This document shows positions 11,880 through 24,049 of a stretch of DNA of 64,000 nt, piece by piece (the first letter of the stretch is position 1; each line of letters opens with the position of its first letter). Where the stretch lies: the NCBI GenBank assembly GCA_030035585.1, contig CM057462.1:119469234-119533233 (forward strand), written 5' to 3'. Under the pieces are notes generated by a model. It worked only from the letters and a program-made list of their open reading frames with translations, was not told where the DNA came from and made no database searches. Position numbers and translations under genes: made by a program. Source of the DNA: Dugong dugon. Taxonomy: Eukaryota; Chordata; Mammalia; Sirenia; Dugongidae.

Positions 11880-12550
11880 GTGACAATTGTGTCAACAATC
11901 AGCCTCAGGATAGTGGTGCCCTATAACATCTTAGTCTAAGACTAGAGTCTGGCCATATGCCTTGCATATAGTATGTATTCTACCAGTGAATGGCTACATA
12001 AACGCACAATCACAGGGTGACAAGTTTCATGCATCTCAAATTGAGGAACGTTACTTTGCACCAGGGGTGCATAAAGACATTGAATAAACATGGTGCACAT
12101 TTCTTGAGTTCCAGTTTGACTTGAAGATTGGGGCAAAAATTATTTTGCTGTACAACTAGATATATTGTAGAATACAATGCAAATTTACTTATATTTTTAA
12201 GACGAAATTGAGATTTAAAAGAAAATTCAGGCTTGTAGCAGACAGCCTCAAGTTTCAGGGAGTAGGGTGTTCCTAAATGAAGAGGTTTGAGAAGCACTAA
12301 ATTAGTCATACCTCTTCATTTTCAGTTGAGGAAACTCAGACTAAGATTTTTCATGTGGTTTGTTTGAGATCAGAGCTAGCCAGTGCATAGGAATTTATCA
12401 GGTAGCCTACCTCTTCAGAAGTGTCCGGAAAAATTATAACCTGTTCAAGGGATTAAAAATTAGACTTGAAACTCTCCATAGACCACCTGACTATATGGGA
12501 GTGGGGGGAGTAATGTAGCCAGAGTTGATATATTTACATTTTCAGTTTAA
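11880..12550. other. Unassigned stretch
   Basis: No gene or clear repeat. The minus-strand open frame 12010-12309 has no recognisable features. Confidence 0.45.
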
Positions 12551-12556
12551 TTAACC

Positions 12557-12735
12557 AAAAAAAAAAAAAAAAAAAATCAAACCCATTGTCATCAAGTCGA
12601 TTCCAACACATAGCGACCCTTTAGGACAGAGCAGAACTGCCGCATAGGGTTTCCAAAGAGCTCCTGGTGGATTTGAACTGCAGACCTTTTTGTTAGCAGC
12701 TAAGCTCTTAACTACTATGCCACCAGGGCTCCTCA
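12557..12735 (-). repeat. AfroSINE (first of three)
   Basis: An A-run at the left (the reversed T-rich tail), then 'catcaagtcgattccaacac', through 'gccaccagggctcc' at the right. Full-length, antisense. Confidence 0.95.
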
Positions 12736-12805
12736 ATTTACTTATGAGGATTATATATGTACATGTAAAATCCTAAAATCAAAACCATATAAAATAAGTG
12801 GCAAA

Positions 12806-12961
12806 ACCAAACCCGTTGCCATTGAGTTGATTCCAACTCCTAGCAATCCTATAGGACACAGTAGGACAGTCCCATAGGGTTTCTAAGGAGCAGATGGTGG
12901 ATTTGAACTTCGACCTTTTGGTTAGCAGTAGAACACTTAATCACTGCACCACCCGGGCTCC
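12806..12961 (-). repeat. AfroSINE (second of three)
   Basis: From 'aaaaccaaacccgttgccat' to 'ccacccgggctcc'. Full-length, antisense, about 70 bp after the first copy. Confidence 0.95.
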
Positions 12962-12976
12962 AAATAAGTGGTACCC

Positions 12977-13143
12977 AAAAAACCAAACCAAACTCAATGC
13001 CGTTGAGTCGATTCTGACTCATAGTGACTTCATAGGACAGAGTAGAACTGTCCCATAGGGTTTCCAAGGAGTGGCTGGTGGATTTAATCTGCTGACCTTT
13101 TGGTTAGCAGCTAAGCTCTTAACCACTGTGCCACCAGGGCTCC
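12977..13143 (-). repeat. AfroSINE (third of three)
   Basis: From 'aaaaaaccaaaccaaactca' to 'ccaccagggctcc'. The short spacers between copies two and three share 'aaataagtggta/caa', consistent with target duplications ('aaataagtgg' also follows at 13144). Confidence 0.95.
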
Positions 13144-13159
13144 AAATAAGTGGCAAGTA

Positions 13160-14739
13160 TGTATTAAATACAATAGAGTACAACAGTAGTACAGTGGAGA
13201 GAGAGAAACAGCACTTCCAGCTGGGATGGAAAGTTGCATTTTAGTAGCCTCCCAGTTAAAAAGAAGAGGAGGAGAAATTTACATTTTCCTCCCTTAAAGC
13301 ATGCAGAGCTGATTTGAAACACCCCAAATTCCCAGAAGCACATTTCACTATTTACTTAAACTGGAGATATTCTACCCTAGGTGGAATGAGGTTGCTATGG
13401 TGAGGGTTGGATTACATGACCTCCCAGATACCTTCAAAATCCTAACAGTGTCTGATTCTACAATGACACAAAACTGCCCATCTCTGCTATGTGACAAAAA
13501 TTTACATAGTAAGGCCTACTTACATTTGCCTAATGTTTGCCTTGTGAGATGAGTAAAATTCACTATTCACTCATTTACTTTCCAAAGAGACCTTCATTAA
13601 CTAGTTTAAAAAGATAAGCTCTGAGAGGCAATACACCTGTCTTATACACCTGCATGTGAATATAACAATGACAAAATGCATAATAGCTCACAGAGGAAAG
13701 AACAAGGGGGACAGCCTCTGTGGCAGGTACTACTCAGCATTGCTTGTGATTCTACAACAGAAACTGGAAGGGACCAGCTCTTAGAATTCCCACACCAAGA
13801 AAGTCCTTATGTTACCTTTAATGAAAGAGAAACATTGGCCATATAGCTGAGTCTCTTACCAGTACCAGAATGATTTGTTAACTAAGACTTATTTTTAAAA
13901 GGGGCAAAATCGCTTTCAATTTACAGTGTTTCCCTGAGGGCTTCTACTGGGCATCTCATTCAGTCTTCTGTCATGCAGATATTCGCTTGGTTAGCACTCA
14001 GGAAAGAAGCAGACAGATTTATTAAGAGACAGGCAGACATACAAATTCCTCTTTGGAAATTCACCACAATTTTTTCTTCAGTGTTTTCCTTTTATAATTG
14101 CTGCCATAGACATTTCACTTCAGATTACAGTGTGCCTCTTTCATTTTGAGAGCTACTGAGGGACTCTATCACATGCCAGGCTTCCACAAGGAAGGAGCTA
14201 GGCAGGACAGGGCTGAAGAGCAGGGAGGGCTGGCCTTCTGGCACCTGATGCTCTGCTTCTACGCTATATTCCATTCTTCCTGGCACTACCCCCTTTACTC
14301 ATGAGTTGTCATTAATTCCTTCCAGCTTCTACTCCAAGTAAATCCTACCTCCCTGATTACATTCCGGGATTCATTTGCTGGGCCAGCTACTTGCTTGGTT
14401 ACACATGTGCAGCTCCTATTTAAACCCAATATTGCACAGTAGAATGTTGGATGCTGAGTTGGCTTTCTCATCTGTGGGCTAATTAGGCAGAGAAGACAAC
14501 TAGCTCTCAACTAAAAGCCTGTGTTTTCTATTACAGCCTGAAAGTCTTCTCTGATCTGCTCCTAAAACCTGAAGGAGGAAAACAAGGACAACTAAGCCCA
14601 CTGACTTTCCCAAACATCAGCAAATTCTCCTCCACAGTCAGCAGACCTCTGCTTTGCAGCTTCTTAAAACACTCTCTGGATATAGCCAGATTCTGCGTGG
14701 CCTCAATAAAGAGTCCCACACTAAATTGTGGTCTAATAG
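13160..14739. other. Unassigned stretch
   Basis: About 1.6 kb with no recognised gene or repeat. The small minus-strand frames at 14295-14510 and 14531-14719 show no motif. Enhancers or old repeats beyond visual recognition cannot be excluded. Confidence 0.5.
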
Positions 14740-14744
14740 GGAAG

Positions 14745-15258
14745 TGTCTTAGTCATTTAGTGCTTCTTTAACAGAAATACCTCAAGTGGATGGCTTTAAC
14801 GAAAAGAAACTCATTCTCTCACAGTCCAGTAGGCTACAAGTCCAAATTCAAGGCATCAGCTCTAGGGGAAGGCTTTCTCTCTCTGTTGGCTCTGGAGGAA
14901 GGTCCTTTTGATGCATAAGTCTTCTCTTGGTCTGGAAGCATCTCAGCAGAGAAACCTCAGGTCCAAACAACACACTCTGTTCTCGGCACTGCTTTCTTGG
15001 TGGTATGAGGTCCCCATGTCTATCTGCTCGCTTCTCTCTTTTATATCTCAAAAGAGATTGGTTTAAAACACTATCTAATCTTGTAGATCTCATCAGTATA
15101 ACTGCCACTAATCCATCTTATTACAACATAGCCATAGAATATACGACAGATAGGGAAATCACATCAGATGACAAAAGGTAGACAATCATACAATACTGGG
15201 AATCATGACCTAGCCAAGCTGACAGATATGTGGGGGGGACACAATTCAATCTATAACA
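14745..15258 (-). mobile_element. Solo LTR, MaLR-like, 514 bp
   Basis: A complete LTR read antisense. The left edge 'tgtcttagtcatttagtgc' and the right edge 'acaattcaatctataaca' give TG...CA ends. Flanks ggaag (14740-14744) and gaaag (15259-15263) form a 5-bp target duplication with one mismatch. No internal region remains, so it is a recombined solo LTR. Confidence 0.87.
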
Positions 15259-15263
15259 GAAAG

Positions 15264-16710
15264 AGAGTGGGGACACTTGCAATCTACACCACAAGGGGTC
15301 CACCAGTCTGACTCAAACTGGTGGTGATATTCCAGGATTCTCCGGGTGGGTAGAAGTGATGTTTATCCTCAGGTCAGTTACAGGGCCTTAGCACCAAGTG
15401 GTGTGTTCAGGTTGAAGGAGGAAGTTTGAGCCAAATCCTTCGTGAGTGGGGCTAAAGGAGTGAGGCACGTAAGATGTGGAATAAGAAGCAGGAAGCTGAA
15501 AAGAAATATAATCATATGAACCCAGGAATACCTGGACTATGGAAAACAGCTCAGCAGACACCTAGGTACCCGGGGACTTTTACCACACTCATTCTAGAAC
15601 TCTCCTCCAGGTCCAGAAGGAGCTCCTTGTAAACCATCAGACTTGATTGACAGCATGCAGATCTATCACCACCACTGAGTACACTTAGAATAGTCAGGGT
15701 CTGAAAGCTATTTTTGCAACATTGGGCAAATTGTAAAATCCATCAAGATCATTAAGAAATTAAACTTGGGGCTAAAGAAGGGAGGAGAAATTAGCTGGAG
15801 AGGTCATCAAGCATTTAAGCGGCTTGACGAAATTTTTAAGTTTATAACGAGCCATTTTTCCAGAGGGCAGTCTAGGTCTATGATTTTGAAACTTTCCTAA
15901 GTAGTCTTGGTTGGCATCTTTTCTTTGGTGTTTTTCTTGGCAAAATTTGGGCCTTTGGAGGACTTCCTGAAAAAACTGTACTCACAACCTACAGATATGT
16001 TACCCTGTTTATCTTGCCACATTTCTGGTACCGGTTGTTAAGTTACTATGATTTTAAAATACCAGTCCCTTTCTACCTTCTTCAACCTCAAGATGAATCC
16101 CTTGATGGAAATTGGCTTCAGCAGCAGCTTTCAACAGACTCTCACAATAGCAGAAAGAAAAATAATGAAACACAGACTTTCTCCTGAAGTTTGAATCCTA
16201 AGGAACAATGTGACTCTCTTTCATGTTTTTCAGTTTTGAATAGATTTATAAGGTGGAAGAAAGGCAATTGAAAGTAAAGGTATTTTATTTTGTAGATTAT
16301 ATATCAGGTCTAACTTTACTGGATTACCTTTTTCACATACCATCTTGCTAAAGAACAGACTTCCCCAAAATGGAATTGTAAGAGAAATATATGGTGTATT
16401 TATGGAGAATAGTTTTGGAGAAGGTATCTGAGTAATTGGATCAAGTATGGAGGCTATATGATTAGAAAGCTTTGCGCATGGCAGGAGAATAATTTGGAGG
16501 CCCATGGGTTTAAAAAGCCCCTTGGAGAAAGCCTGAGAACAACTTTATATCCTCAAAGACTAACACCATATTCCAGAAATCACTTCAGTTCAACTTCAGT
16601 AATTATTTATAGTTAAGAAAAAAAAAAAAAAAACCTTTTGAGTAGGCCATAATTATAAATTATAAGAGGAAAGGGAAAGGTAGAACTTCTGGAATATTGT
16701 GTTGGTCCCT
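15264..16710. other. Unassigned stretch
   Basis: No gene or clear repeat. An A-run lies at 16619-16633. The frames at 16230-16505 and 16613-16807 are not supported as genes. Confidence 0.45.
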
Positions 16711-17490
16711 GAAGGATTTGAGCAGAAATTAATGAAATAGAAAACAGAAAAACAACAGAGACAGTCAATGAAATCAGTAGTTGCTTCTTTGAAAAGTTCA
16801 ATGACATTCACAAACCTTTAACTGGATTGACCAAGTTAAAAAAAAAGAGAAGATGGAAATGAAAAAAATCAGGGATGAAAGAGGGGGGCATCACTACCAA
16901 CCCCACAGAAACGAAAAGGAATGACTTCATGTCAACAAATTAGATAATTTATATGAAAGAAACAAATTACCAAATCAACGCAATAAAAATAGAAATGTGA
17001 ATAGGCCTATAACAGTAAGTAAATTAAATTCACAATGAAAATTCTTCCCACAAAGAAAAGCCCTGATTCCTACAGCATCACCGGTAAATTCTATAAAATA
17101 CTTAAGATAATATAATACCAATCCTTCACAAACTCTAAGAAAATAGAGGAAAGGGAATATTTCCCAATTTATTCTATGAGACCATTACTTTGATAGTAAA
17201 GCCAGACAAATGTATCACAAGAAAATGAAACTACAGACTAATGAACCACATGCAAATAGACACAAAATTTATCAAACTGTATCCAGTAAGGTATAAAAAG
17301 GATTATACACCATGACCATGAATGCAAACTTGATTTAATGTATATAAAAATCAATGTAACATACTATATTCAGAAAATAAAGGACAAAAACCATATGATA
17401 ATCTAAATAGATGTAGAAAAAGCATTTAAAAAAATAACACTCTTTTATGACTAGACCTTTTAGTAAACTAAGAATAGGAGCAAATATCCT

Positions 17491-17625
17491 TATAATGGCT
17501 ATCTGCAAAAATAGTCATATCTAACATCATGCTTAATAACAGGAGGAAATAATTTGATAATGGGTATCTGCAAAAATAGCCACATCTGACATCGTACTTA
17601 ATGGTAAAAGACTGAATACTTTCTC
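17491..17625 (+). repeat. 65-bp tandem duplication within L1
   Basis: 'tatctgcaaaaatagtcata' (from 17500) and 'tatctgcaaaaatagccaca' (from 17565) begin two copies of a segment, both followed by 'tctaacatc/tctgacatc' and 'cttaat'. It duplicates a short piece of ORF2. Confidence 0.75.
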
Positions 17626-18874
17626 CCTAAGATCAGAAACAAAGCAAGGATGTTTGCCCTCATTACTTCCTTTCAGTAGAGTACAGGAGGTTCTAGTGAG
17701 TGAAATAAGGGGTAAAATATGTATCCATATTGGAAAGAAAGAAGTAGCACTGTCATTATTTGCAGATGACATGATCCAATATGTAGAAAATGCCAAAGAC
17801 TTTGGAAAAAAAAAAAAAAACCTTACCGGAATTAATAAATGAGTTTAGTAAGTTTGCAGAATGCAAGATCAAGATACAAAAATCAATTATATTTCTGTAC
17901 TATCAACAAACAATATAAAAGTAAAATTAAGGTAACAATTCTACTCACAAAAAGAATAAAATACTTAGGACTAAATTGAACAAAATAAATCTGTGACTTT
18001 TACACCAAAAATCATAAAACATTGCTGAGAGAAATGAAAGAAGATGTAAATAAATGGAGAGAAATACCATGTTCATCAGTGGTAAGAGTCCACATTGTCA
18101 GGATGAGAATTCTCTCAAATTGATCTATAGATTCAGTGCAATCCCTATCAAAATTCCATTTGATATTTTAGTAGAAATTGACAAACTGATTTTAAATTTT
18201 ATATGGAAATGCAAAGGACTGACATTAACCAAAGCACTTTTGAAAAATAAGGACAAATTGGAGGACTTATACTACCTGATTTCAACACTTACTTTAAAAC
18301 CATAGTAATCAAGACACTGTGGAACTTGTGCAAGAATAGGCATATGGATCAGTGTAACATAACTGAAAGTCTAGAAATAAACCCTTACATGTGTGGTCGA
18401 TTGATTTTTGGAAAAAGTGACAAGATAATTCAATGGGCGAAAGGATAGCCTTTTCAAAAAACAAACAATGTAGGGACAATTGGATATTCACATGTAAAAA
18501 CATGAACTTACATTCCTACCTTACACTATACACAAAAATTAACTTAAAATGAATCATAGAATTCATTGTAAAACCTATAGCTATAAAACTTCTAAAAGAA
18601 ATAATAGGGGAAAATCTTTGTGACCTTGGGTTAGGCAATAAATTGTTAGGTATGATACAAAAGTACAATCCATTTTTAAAAATTGACAAAATTAGATTAC
18701 ATTGAAATTTTAAAATTTGCACTTAAAAAGACACCATTAAGAAAATGAAAAGACAAGTTGTAGACTAGGAGAAAATGTTTGTAAATCACATATCTGATAA
18801 AGGGCATGTATCCAGTATATATAAATAACTCATACAGCTTAATAATATAAAGACGAAAGTCCCAACTACAAAAT

Positions 18875-18889
18875 GGGCAAATGATTTGA
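18875..18889 (+). repeat. Left target-site duplication of nested L1
   Basis: GGGCAAATGATTTGA, identical to 23158-23172. The two copies bracket the antisense L1 and restore continuous sense L1 sequence when one is removed. Confidence 0.93.
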
Positions 18890-20071
18890 TTTCTTATTTG
18901 GGTTATTTGAATCCTTTCCTGTATTTCATTTGTCAGTCTGGCCAGTGGTTTGTCAATTTTGTTGATGCTTTCAGAGAACCAACTTTTGGTTTTGTTGATT
19001 CTTTCTATTGTTTTTCTAGTCTCTATTTCATTTATCTCTGCTCTGATCTTTATTATTTCCTTTCTTCTCATGGCTGTGGGCTTTTTTTGCTGTTCTCTTT
19101 CTATTTATTTGAGTTGTGTAGTTAATGTTTTGATTTTGTCCCTTTCTTCTTTTTTGATGTGTGCATCTATTACTATAAATTGTCCTATGAGGACTGCCTT
19201 TGCTGTGTTCCAAAGGTTTTGATATGATGTGTTTTCATTCTCATTTGATTCTAGGAATTTTTTGATTCAGTCTCTGATTTCTTCTATTACCCAGTGATGT
19301 GCAAGCAGGGTGTTACTCAGTTTCCATGTAATTGATTTTTTTGGTTACTCTTCCTGTTGTTAATTTCTACGTTGATGGCGTTGTGATCAGAGAAGATACT
19401 TTGCATTATCTCAACGTTTTGGATCTCGTTGAGGATTGCTCTTTGGCTTAAGATGTGGTCTATTCTGGAGAACGTTCCATGCGCATTGGAAAAGAATGTG
19501 TACTTTGCAGCTGTTGGGTGTAGTGTTCTATATATATATGTCTGTGAGGTCAAGTTGACTGATTGTGCCCTTTAGGTCTTCAGTATCTTTGCTGAGTTTC
19601 TTTTTAGGTGTTCTGTCCTTTACTGAGAGTGGTGAGTTGAAGTCTCCTACTATTATTATGGAACTGTCCATTTCTCTTTTCAGTGCCGTTAGAGTTTGTT
19701 ATATGTATTTTGGAGGCCTGTCATTGGGTGCATAGATGTTTATTATGGTTATGTCTTCACAGTGGAGCATCCCCTTAATCATTATATGGTGTCCTTCTTT
19801 GTCTTTTATGGTTGATTTTGTTTTAAAGTCTTTTATCTGAGATTAGTATTGCCACTCCTGCTCTTTTTTGGTAGTTGTTGGCTTGATACATTTTTTTCCA
19901 ACCTTTGATTTTTAAATTTATGTCTTTGTTTCTAAGGTGTGTCTCTTGTAGACAGCATATTGATGGATCCTGTTTTTTTACCCATTCTATCACTCTCCAT
20001 CTCTTTATGGGTGCATTTAGGCCATTTACATTCAGTGTAATTATTGATAGGTGTGAGTTTATTGCTGTCAT
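18890..20071 (-). pseudogene. L1 ORF2 N-terminal part (endonuclease, start of RT region)
   Basis: The start at 20071 is clear: MTAINSHLSIITLNVNGLNA, the usual L1 ORF2 opening, followed by the LQETHL block of the APE-type endonuclease. A stop follows at about 19823. Further endonuclease blocks in other frames are SRIDHILS and SDHNAI (19553-19317), the latter holding the catalytic Asp-His pair. The segment 19071-18890 gives KSWFSESINKIDKPLARLTN from before the RT domain. Frameshifts and stops inactivate it, and the RT active site is absent. Confidence 0.9.
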
Positions 20072-20447
20072 TTTGTAGTGCTGACGTTTTCTTTGTTCCT
20101 CTTACCCTCCTGTGCTGAATTCCTTTTGTTTGTGTTTTTTTTTTCATTTCTTTTGTTTTTATAGGTTTTTTTTTTTACTGAGACTTTATGTTTTTCTTCT
20201 TTATTTTGATGAGTAGGTTTGTTAACTTTCTTTGTGGTTATCTTGAAATTTACCCTTATCTTCCTAAGTTTGAAGCAGTCTATTATTAGTTGGTATCGCC
20301 TTGTCTTCCTCGCCATTAGAAGGTTCTATACCTTCTCAATTTACTCCCTCTATTATTGTTCTGATGTTGTTGTCATTTACAGATTAACTTCTCTGATACC
20401 CTGTTGTATTTTTTTTTGGTTTTGGATAGTCCTTGAGAGTTCATTTC

Positions 20448-21494
20448 CTAGATTACTATCTGGCTGGTCGGATCCTGCGTCCTAGATTCAGCCTGTGGCC
20501 TGATGTTGTTTGTTCTCAGATAAAGGACTCCCGTTAATAATTCTTGTAAGTTTGGTTTGCTTTTTACATATTCCCTTAATTTCTGTTTATCTGGAAATGA
20601 CCTAATTTCACCATCATATTTGAGCAAGAGTTTTGCATGATATATTATTCTTGGCTGGCAATTTTTTTCTTTCAAGGTTTTATATATGTCATCCCATTGC
20701 CTTCTTGCCTGCATGGTTTCCGCCAAATAATCCAAGCTTAGTCTTACTGTTTCTCCTCTGTATGTGACTTTTTGTTTTTCTCAAGCTGCTCTCACGATTC
20801 TTTGTCTTTGGTTTTGGTGAGTGTGATTATTATATGCCTTGGTGATTTTCTTTTGGGGTCTATCCTACATGGGGTTCATTGAGCTTCTTGGATGGCCAGC
20901 TTTTCATCTTTCATGATACTGGGGAAGTTTTCTGTCAGCAGGTCTTCAGTGATCCCCTCTGTGCTTTCTGTTTTCTCCCCCTGTTCTGGAACTCCGATCA
21001 CTCACAAAATTTTGCTTTTGATTTTATCCCACATAATTCTTAGGTCTCTTCATTTTCCTTCATTCTTTTTTCTGATTTTTCCTCAAACAGTGTTGCATCC
21101 AAGTGTATGCCTTCAATTTCACTGATCCTGTCTTCCACCATTTCAAACCTGCTCCTCAGCCCTTCTGTGACACTATTTCTGAAATCTTATTGTTTATCTT
21201 TTGACTTTCTAATTGTTGTTTTTGTATGGTTGCTAGTTGTGAATTTATTTTGGCATTTTGTTCCTGCAGTATTTTCCTGAATTCTTCCATTTTTTTTTTG
21301 TCTGTATTTTCCATGAATTTGTCTGCCTTTTTCATGAATTTGTCTATTTTTTCCTCATTTTTGTCTGTTTTTTGCTTCAACTCTTGGATAGCTCTGAATA
21401 TTAGAGATTTGAACTCCCTATGAGGTAGTTCTAGTGCCTTTTCTTCTACTGGGAAGTCATCTGGTGTTTTATTTTGGAAGCCTACTGGAACCAT
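20448..21494 (-). pseudogene. L1 ORF1 (RNA-binding protein), broken
   Basis: The N-terminal frame 21494-21156 begins MVPVGFQNKTPDDFPVEEK and then shows a lysine/glutamate-rich coiled coil (IQELKQKTDKNEEKIDKFMK onward), as expected for the L1 ORF1p trimerisation region. The C-terminal domain appears in another frame at 20735-20448, with ETMQARRQWDDIYKTLKEKN and ARRQW-type basic residues of the nucleic-acid-binding CTD. The part between, where the RRM should be, is frame-disrupted. The start codon is the first Met of the open stretch after the 5'UTR. Confidence 0.85.
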
Positions 21495-23157
21495 CCTGTC
21501 CTGTTTTTGTAAATGTTTTGATATTGTCTACTGTCTTCAGGGTATTTGGTAATTATTTTCCTCGTTTATTGATTGGATATTTGTTTGTTCCATCCTGCTT
21601 TTTTGTTTTATTTGGTTATGTCTGAGTAGGCAGGCTGTGTGTTCTTTGTTGTTTGCTTGTCTGTGGGCATGATACTGTTCACCTCCTTCTCCAATTGGCA
21701 GGGTCAGTCACTCAGATATGGTGCAACTGGTATGGGTTGTTTGTGGCACCTATTAGGGCCAACAGGGTGGGCCACTAATCAATGCCAGGCAGGTTCTGGA
21801 AGGCCATGCCTGTGCTGCTTGGTGGTGTGATGTTCAGCGCACAGTGCAGGTAGGCAGGATTGAGGGGGGGAGATTGTGATGTTTGGAGCTAAGATGGGTA
21901 TGGGAAAGAGGAGAGAGAGGAAAGAGGAACAGGAGCCAAAACATACAAACAGACAAAAAAGAGTGTTAAGGGAGCTTGCCGTTGGAGTGGAGAGATGAGA
22001 GACTGAGAAATGGAGAAAAACAAAAAGGAGAAGAAGAAGAAAAAAAATGAATTAATAAAAATTAGAAAGAAAAAGAAAAGCAAAGCACCCAGGGATCCCA
22101 CTGGTGCTGCTGTGGGGTCTGGGGACATTGCTCCCAGACTGTGAAGTACAGCCTGGCAAAAGGGATAGATGTGTCACTCAGTGCCAGGTATTCAGGAGAT
22201 AAGAAGAGAAGGTAAGTATAGAAAGACAAGGAACTGAGTAATGAAGAAAGACAAAAAGGAAAAAAGAGAGAAAAGAAAACAAAACAAACAAATAAAGAAA
22301 AGGATAACCACCAAAAAAGGAAAAAAAAAAAAAAAAGAAAGAAAGAAATGCTCTCAGGGATCCCTCTGCACGTCTGCACGAACTGAGGGGGTAGGTCCCA
22401 AGTCGTGCAGTACTGCCCAGCGAGAATGTGCTCCCAGCGCAAGAAAAGAAAAATAAAACAAAGAAAAAATTCAAAACAAACAAAAAAAAGCCCCAGGATC
22501 CCACCAGCACGGCAGCATGGGCTGGGAAGCAGTCCCACACTAGAGCAGCACTTCACAGCCTCTCAGGAAGAAGGAAAGATGGCACACGGAGCCAGGTATT
22601 TGAGAGAAAGGAGAGGGAGGTTGTGAGAAGTATGGAAGAAATTGAAAGAAGCAGAAAAAAGCAACACCAGCAGCCAACAAATGGCACTCAGGGAGCCGGC
22701 CAGTGCTGGCTGGTGGAATCCAAGCAGCACTGTGGTGAAGCCGGTTCTTCCTGGCTAAGAGACTGTGGCCGCAGGGAAGATGGGAGGCCAAGTGGGGGCA
22801 AAGAAGGGTGGGGGATAGGATAGCATATGTTGCTGGTTACTGGTTGTTCTGTCTCCTGCTGGAAGCTCTTTGAAGCTGCTTTCCCGTACTCCCTGTTCAC
22901 TGATCTTCAATAGAAGTCCAAGATGGTGGATCTGTGCTCTGTTAGCTGATGTGGGACCTCTGCATGTATCTCTCCTTGCTCTCTGTTCTCTGTCAGTTTC
23001 TTATTCCATTCGGTGTTTGGCTGAGTTCTTTATCTCTTCATTTGATGCTTAGGGTTTCAGGATTGACGTTTTCTCTGTTTGCCTTAGTTTTTCGTATCTT
23101 TGCTGTGGAGGGAAGGCATGGTGCTTCTGTCTATAGCCCCATGCTGCCTGGAAGTCT
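21495..23157 (-). promoter_or_regulatory. L1 5'UTR with monomer-like repeats
   Basis: On the plus strand, four or five diverged units alternate an A/G-rich run with a GC-rich block of the form 'cagggatcccactggtgctg'. The GC blocks sit near 21965, 22088, 22353, 22490 and 22688. In L1 the 5'UTR carries the internal promoter, and repeated monomers are known in rodent L1s. The polypurine runs explain several long chance open frames here, such as 22062-22556 minus. Confidence 0.6.
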
Positions 23158-23172
23158 GGGCAAATGATTTGA
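23158..23172 (+). repeat. Right target-site duplication of nested L1
   Basis: Second copy of GGGCAAATGATTTGA (see 18875-18889). Confidence 0.93.
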
Positions 23173-23985
23173 AGAGATATTTGACCAGAAAAAAATATAT
23201 AGACTGCTAATAAGCACATGAAAAAATGCTCCATATTTAGGAAAGTGAAAATTAAACCCACACTTAGATACCACTACACACCCACCAGAATAACTATAAT
23301 CAAATAGATGACACCATGTGTTGGTCAGGATGTAGAGAAACTAGAATCCTCTTACATTGTTGGTGGGAATATAAAATAGTTCAAAAACTTGGAAAAGTTT
23401 GGCAGTTTATTAAAAAGTTAAACATAAACTTCTCATATGATTTAGCAATTCTACTCCTAAGAAACTACTCAAGAGGAACGAAAACATATGTCCACACAAA
23501 GACATGTATGTAAATATTTGTAGTAGCATTATTCACAATAGCCCCAAACTAGAAATAATCTAAATGTCTCTCAACTGGTGAATGGATGTACAAAATTCGA
23601 TATACTCATAGAATGGAATTCCATTCAGGAATGAAAAGGAATGAGGAACTGATATGTGCTATAATATGGATGACTCTCAAAAACATTATGTGAAGTGCAA
23701 ATGAGTACATATTGTAAGATTCTACTTACATAAAATGTTCAACAAAGGCAAATATCTAGGGACAGGCAGCAGATCAGTGGTTGTCTAGGGCTGGGGATGG
23801 GAGCAGGGATCAACTCCAAAGAGGCATGAGAGAATTTTGGAGGTGATGAGAATGTTCTAAAACCTGATCAGGATTATGGTAATGATTCTGCACAACTCTA
23901 TAAATTTATTTAAAAACTCATTGAATTATACAGTTATAGTAGTGAATTTTATGGTAAATTCTGTATCAATAAAGCTACCAGAAAA
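23173..23985 (+). mobile_element. L1 LINE 3' end, right half of interrupted copy
   Basis: Continues the ORF2 C-terminal region and 3'UTR of the L1 at 16711-18889. The open stretch at 23316-23513 reads LLHCWWEYKIVQKLGKVWQF, the conserved L1 ORF2 C-terminal block. It ends with AATAAA at 23969-23974 and a short A-run. Confidence 0.9.
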
Positions 23986-24049
23986 AAAGAGAGTAAATAG
24001 CAAATAGTTATCTAGTTCTTACCTATAATAAAACTGAAATTTGTTGGAT

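Larger units (their letters stand above)
16711..18889 (+). mobile_element. L1 LINE ORF2 part, left half of interrupted copy
   Basis: Sense L1 ORF2 DNA. The RT catalytic motif appears as LFADDMIQYVENAKD around 17755-17800, and downstream ORF2 continues to 'aaaatgggcaaatgatttga'. The copy resumes at 23173 after a 4.27-kb insertion. Many stops and shifts; not functional. The start is approximate. Confidence 0.9.
18890..23157 (-). mobile_element. Antisense L1 with 5'UTR and ORF1, lacking its 3' end
   Basis: On the minus strand the order is a 5'UTR of about 1.66 kb (23157-21495), ORF1 (21494 to about 20450), then the start of ORF2 with the endonuclease (from 20071) and the beginning of the RT region. 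It stops at 18890 with no 3'UTR, polyA signal or A-tail. It is flanked by perfect 15-bp duplications. Normal L1 insertions lose their 5' end, so this 5'-complete, 3'-truncated structure is unusual. Confidence 0.9.

Noticed and set aside
22062-22556. 164-codon minus-strand open frame, rich in Phe, Leu and Ser
   Set aside because: It reads the complement of purine runs in the L1 5'UTR. Low complexity; two overlapping frames are open for the same reason.
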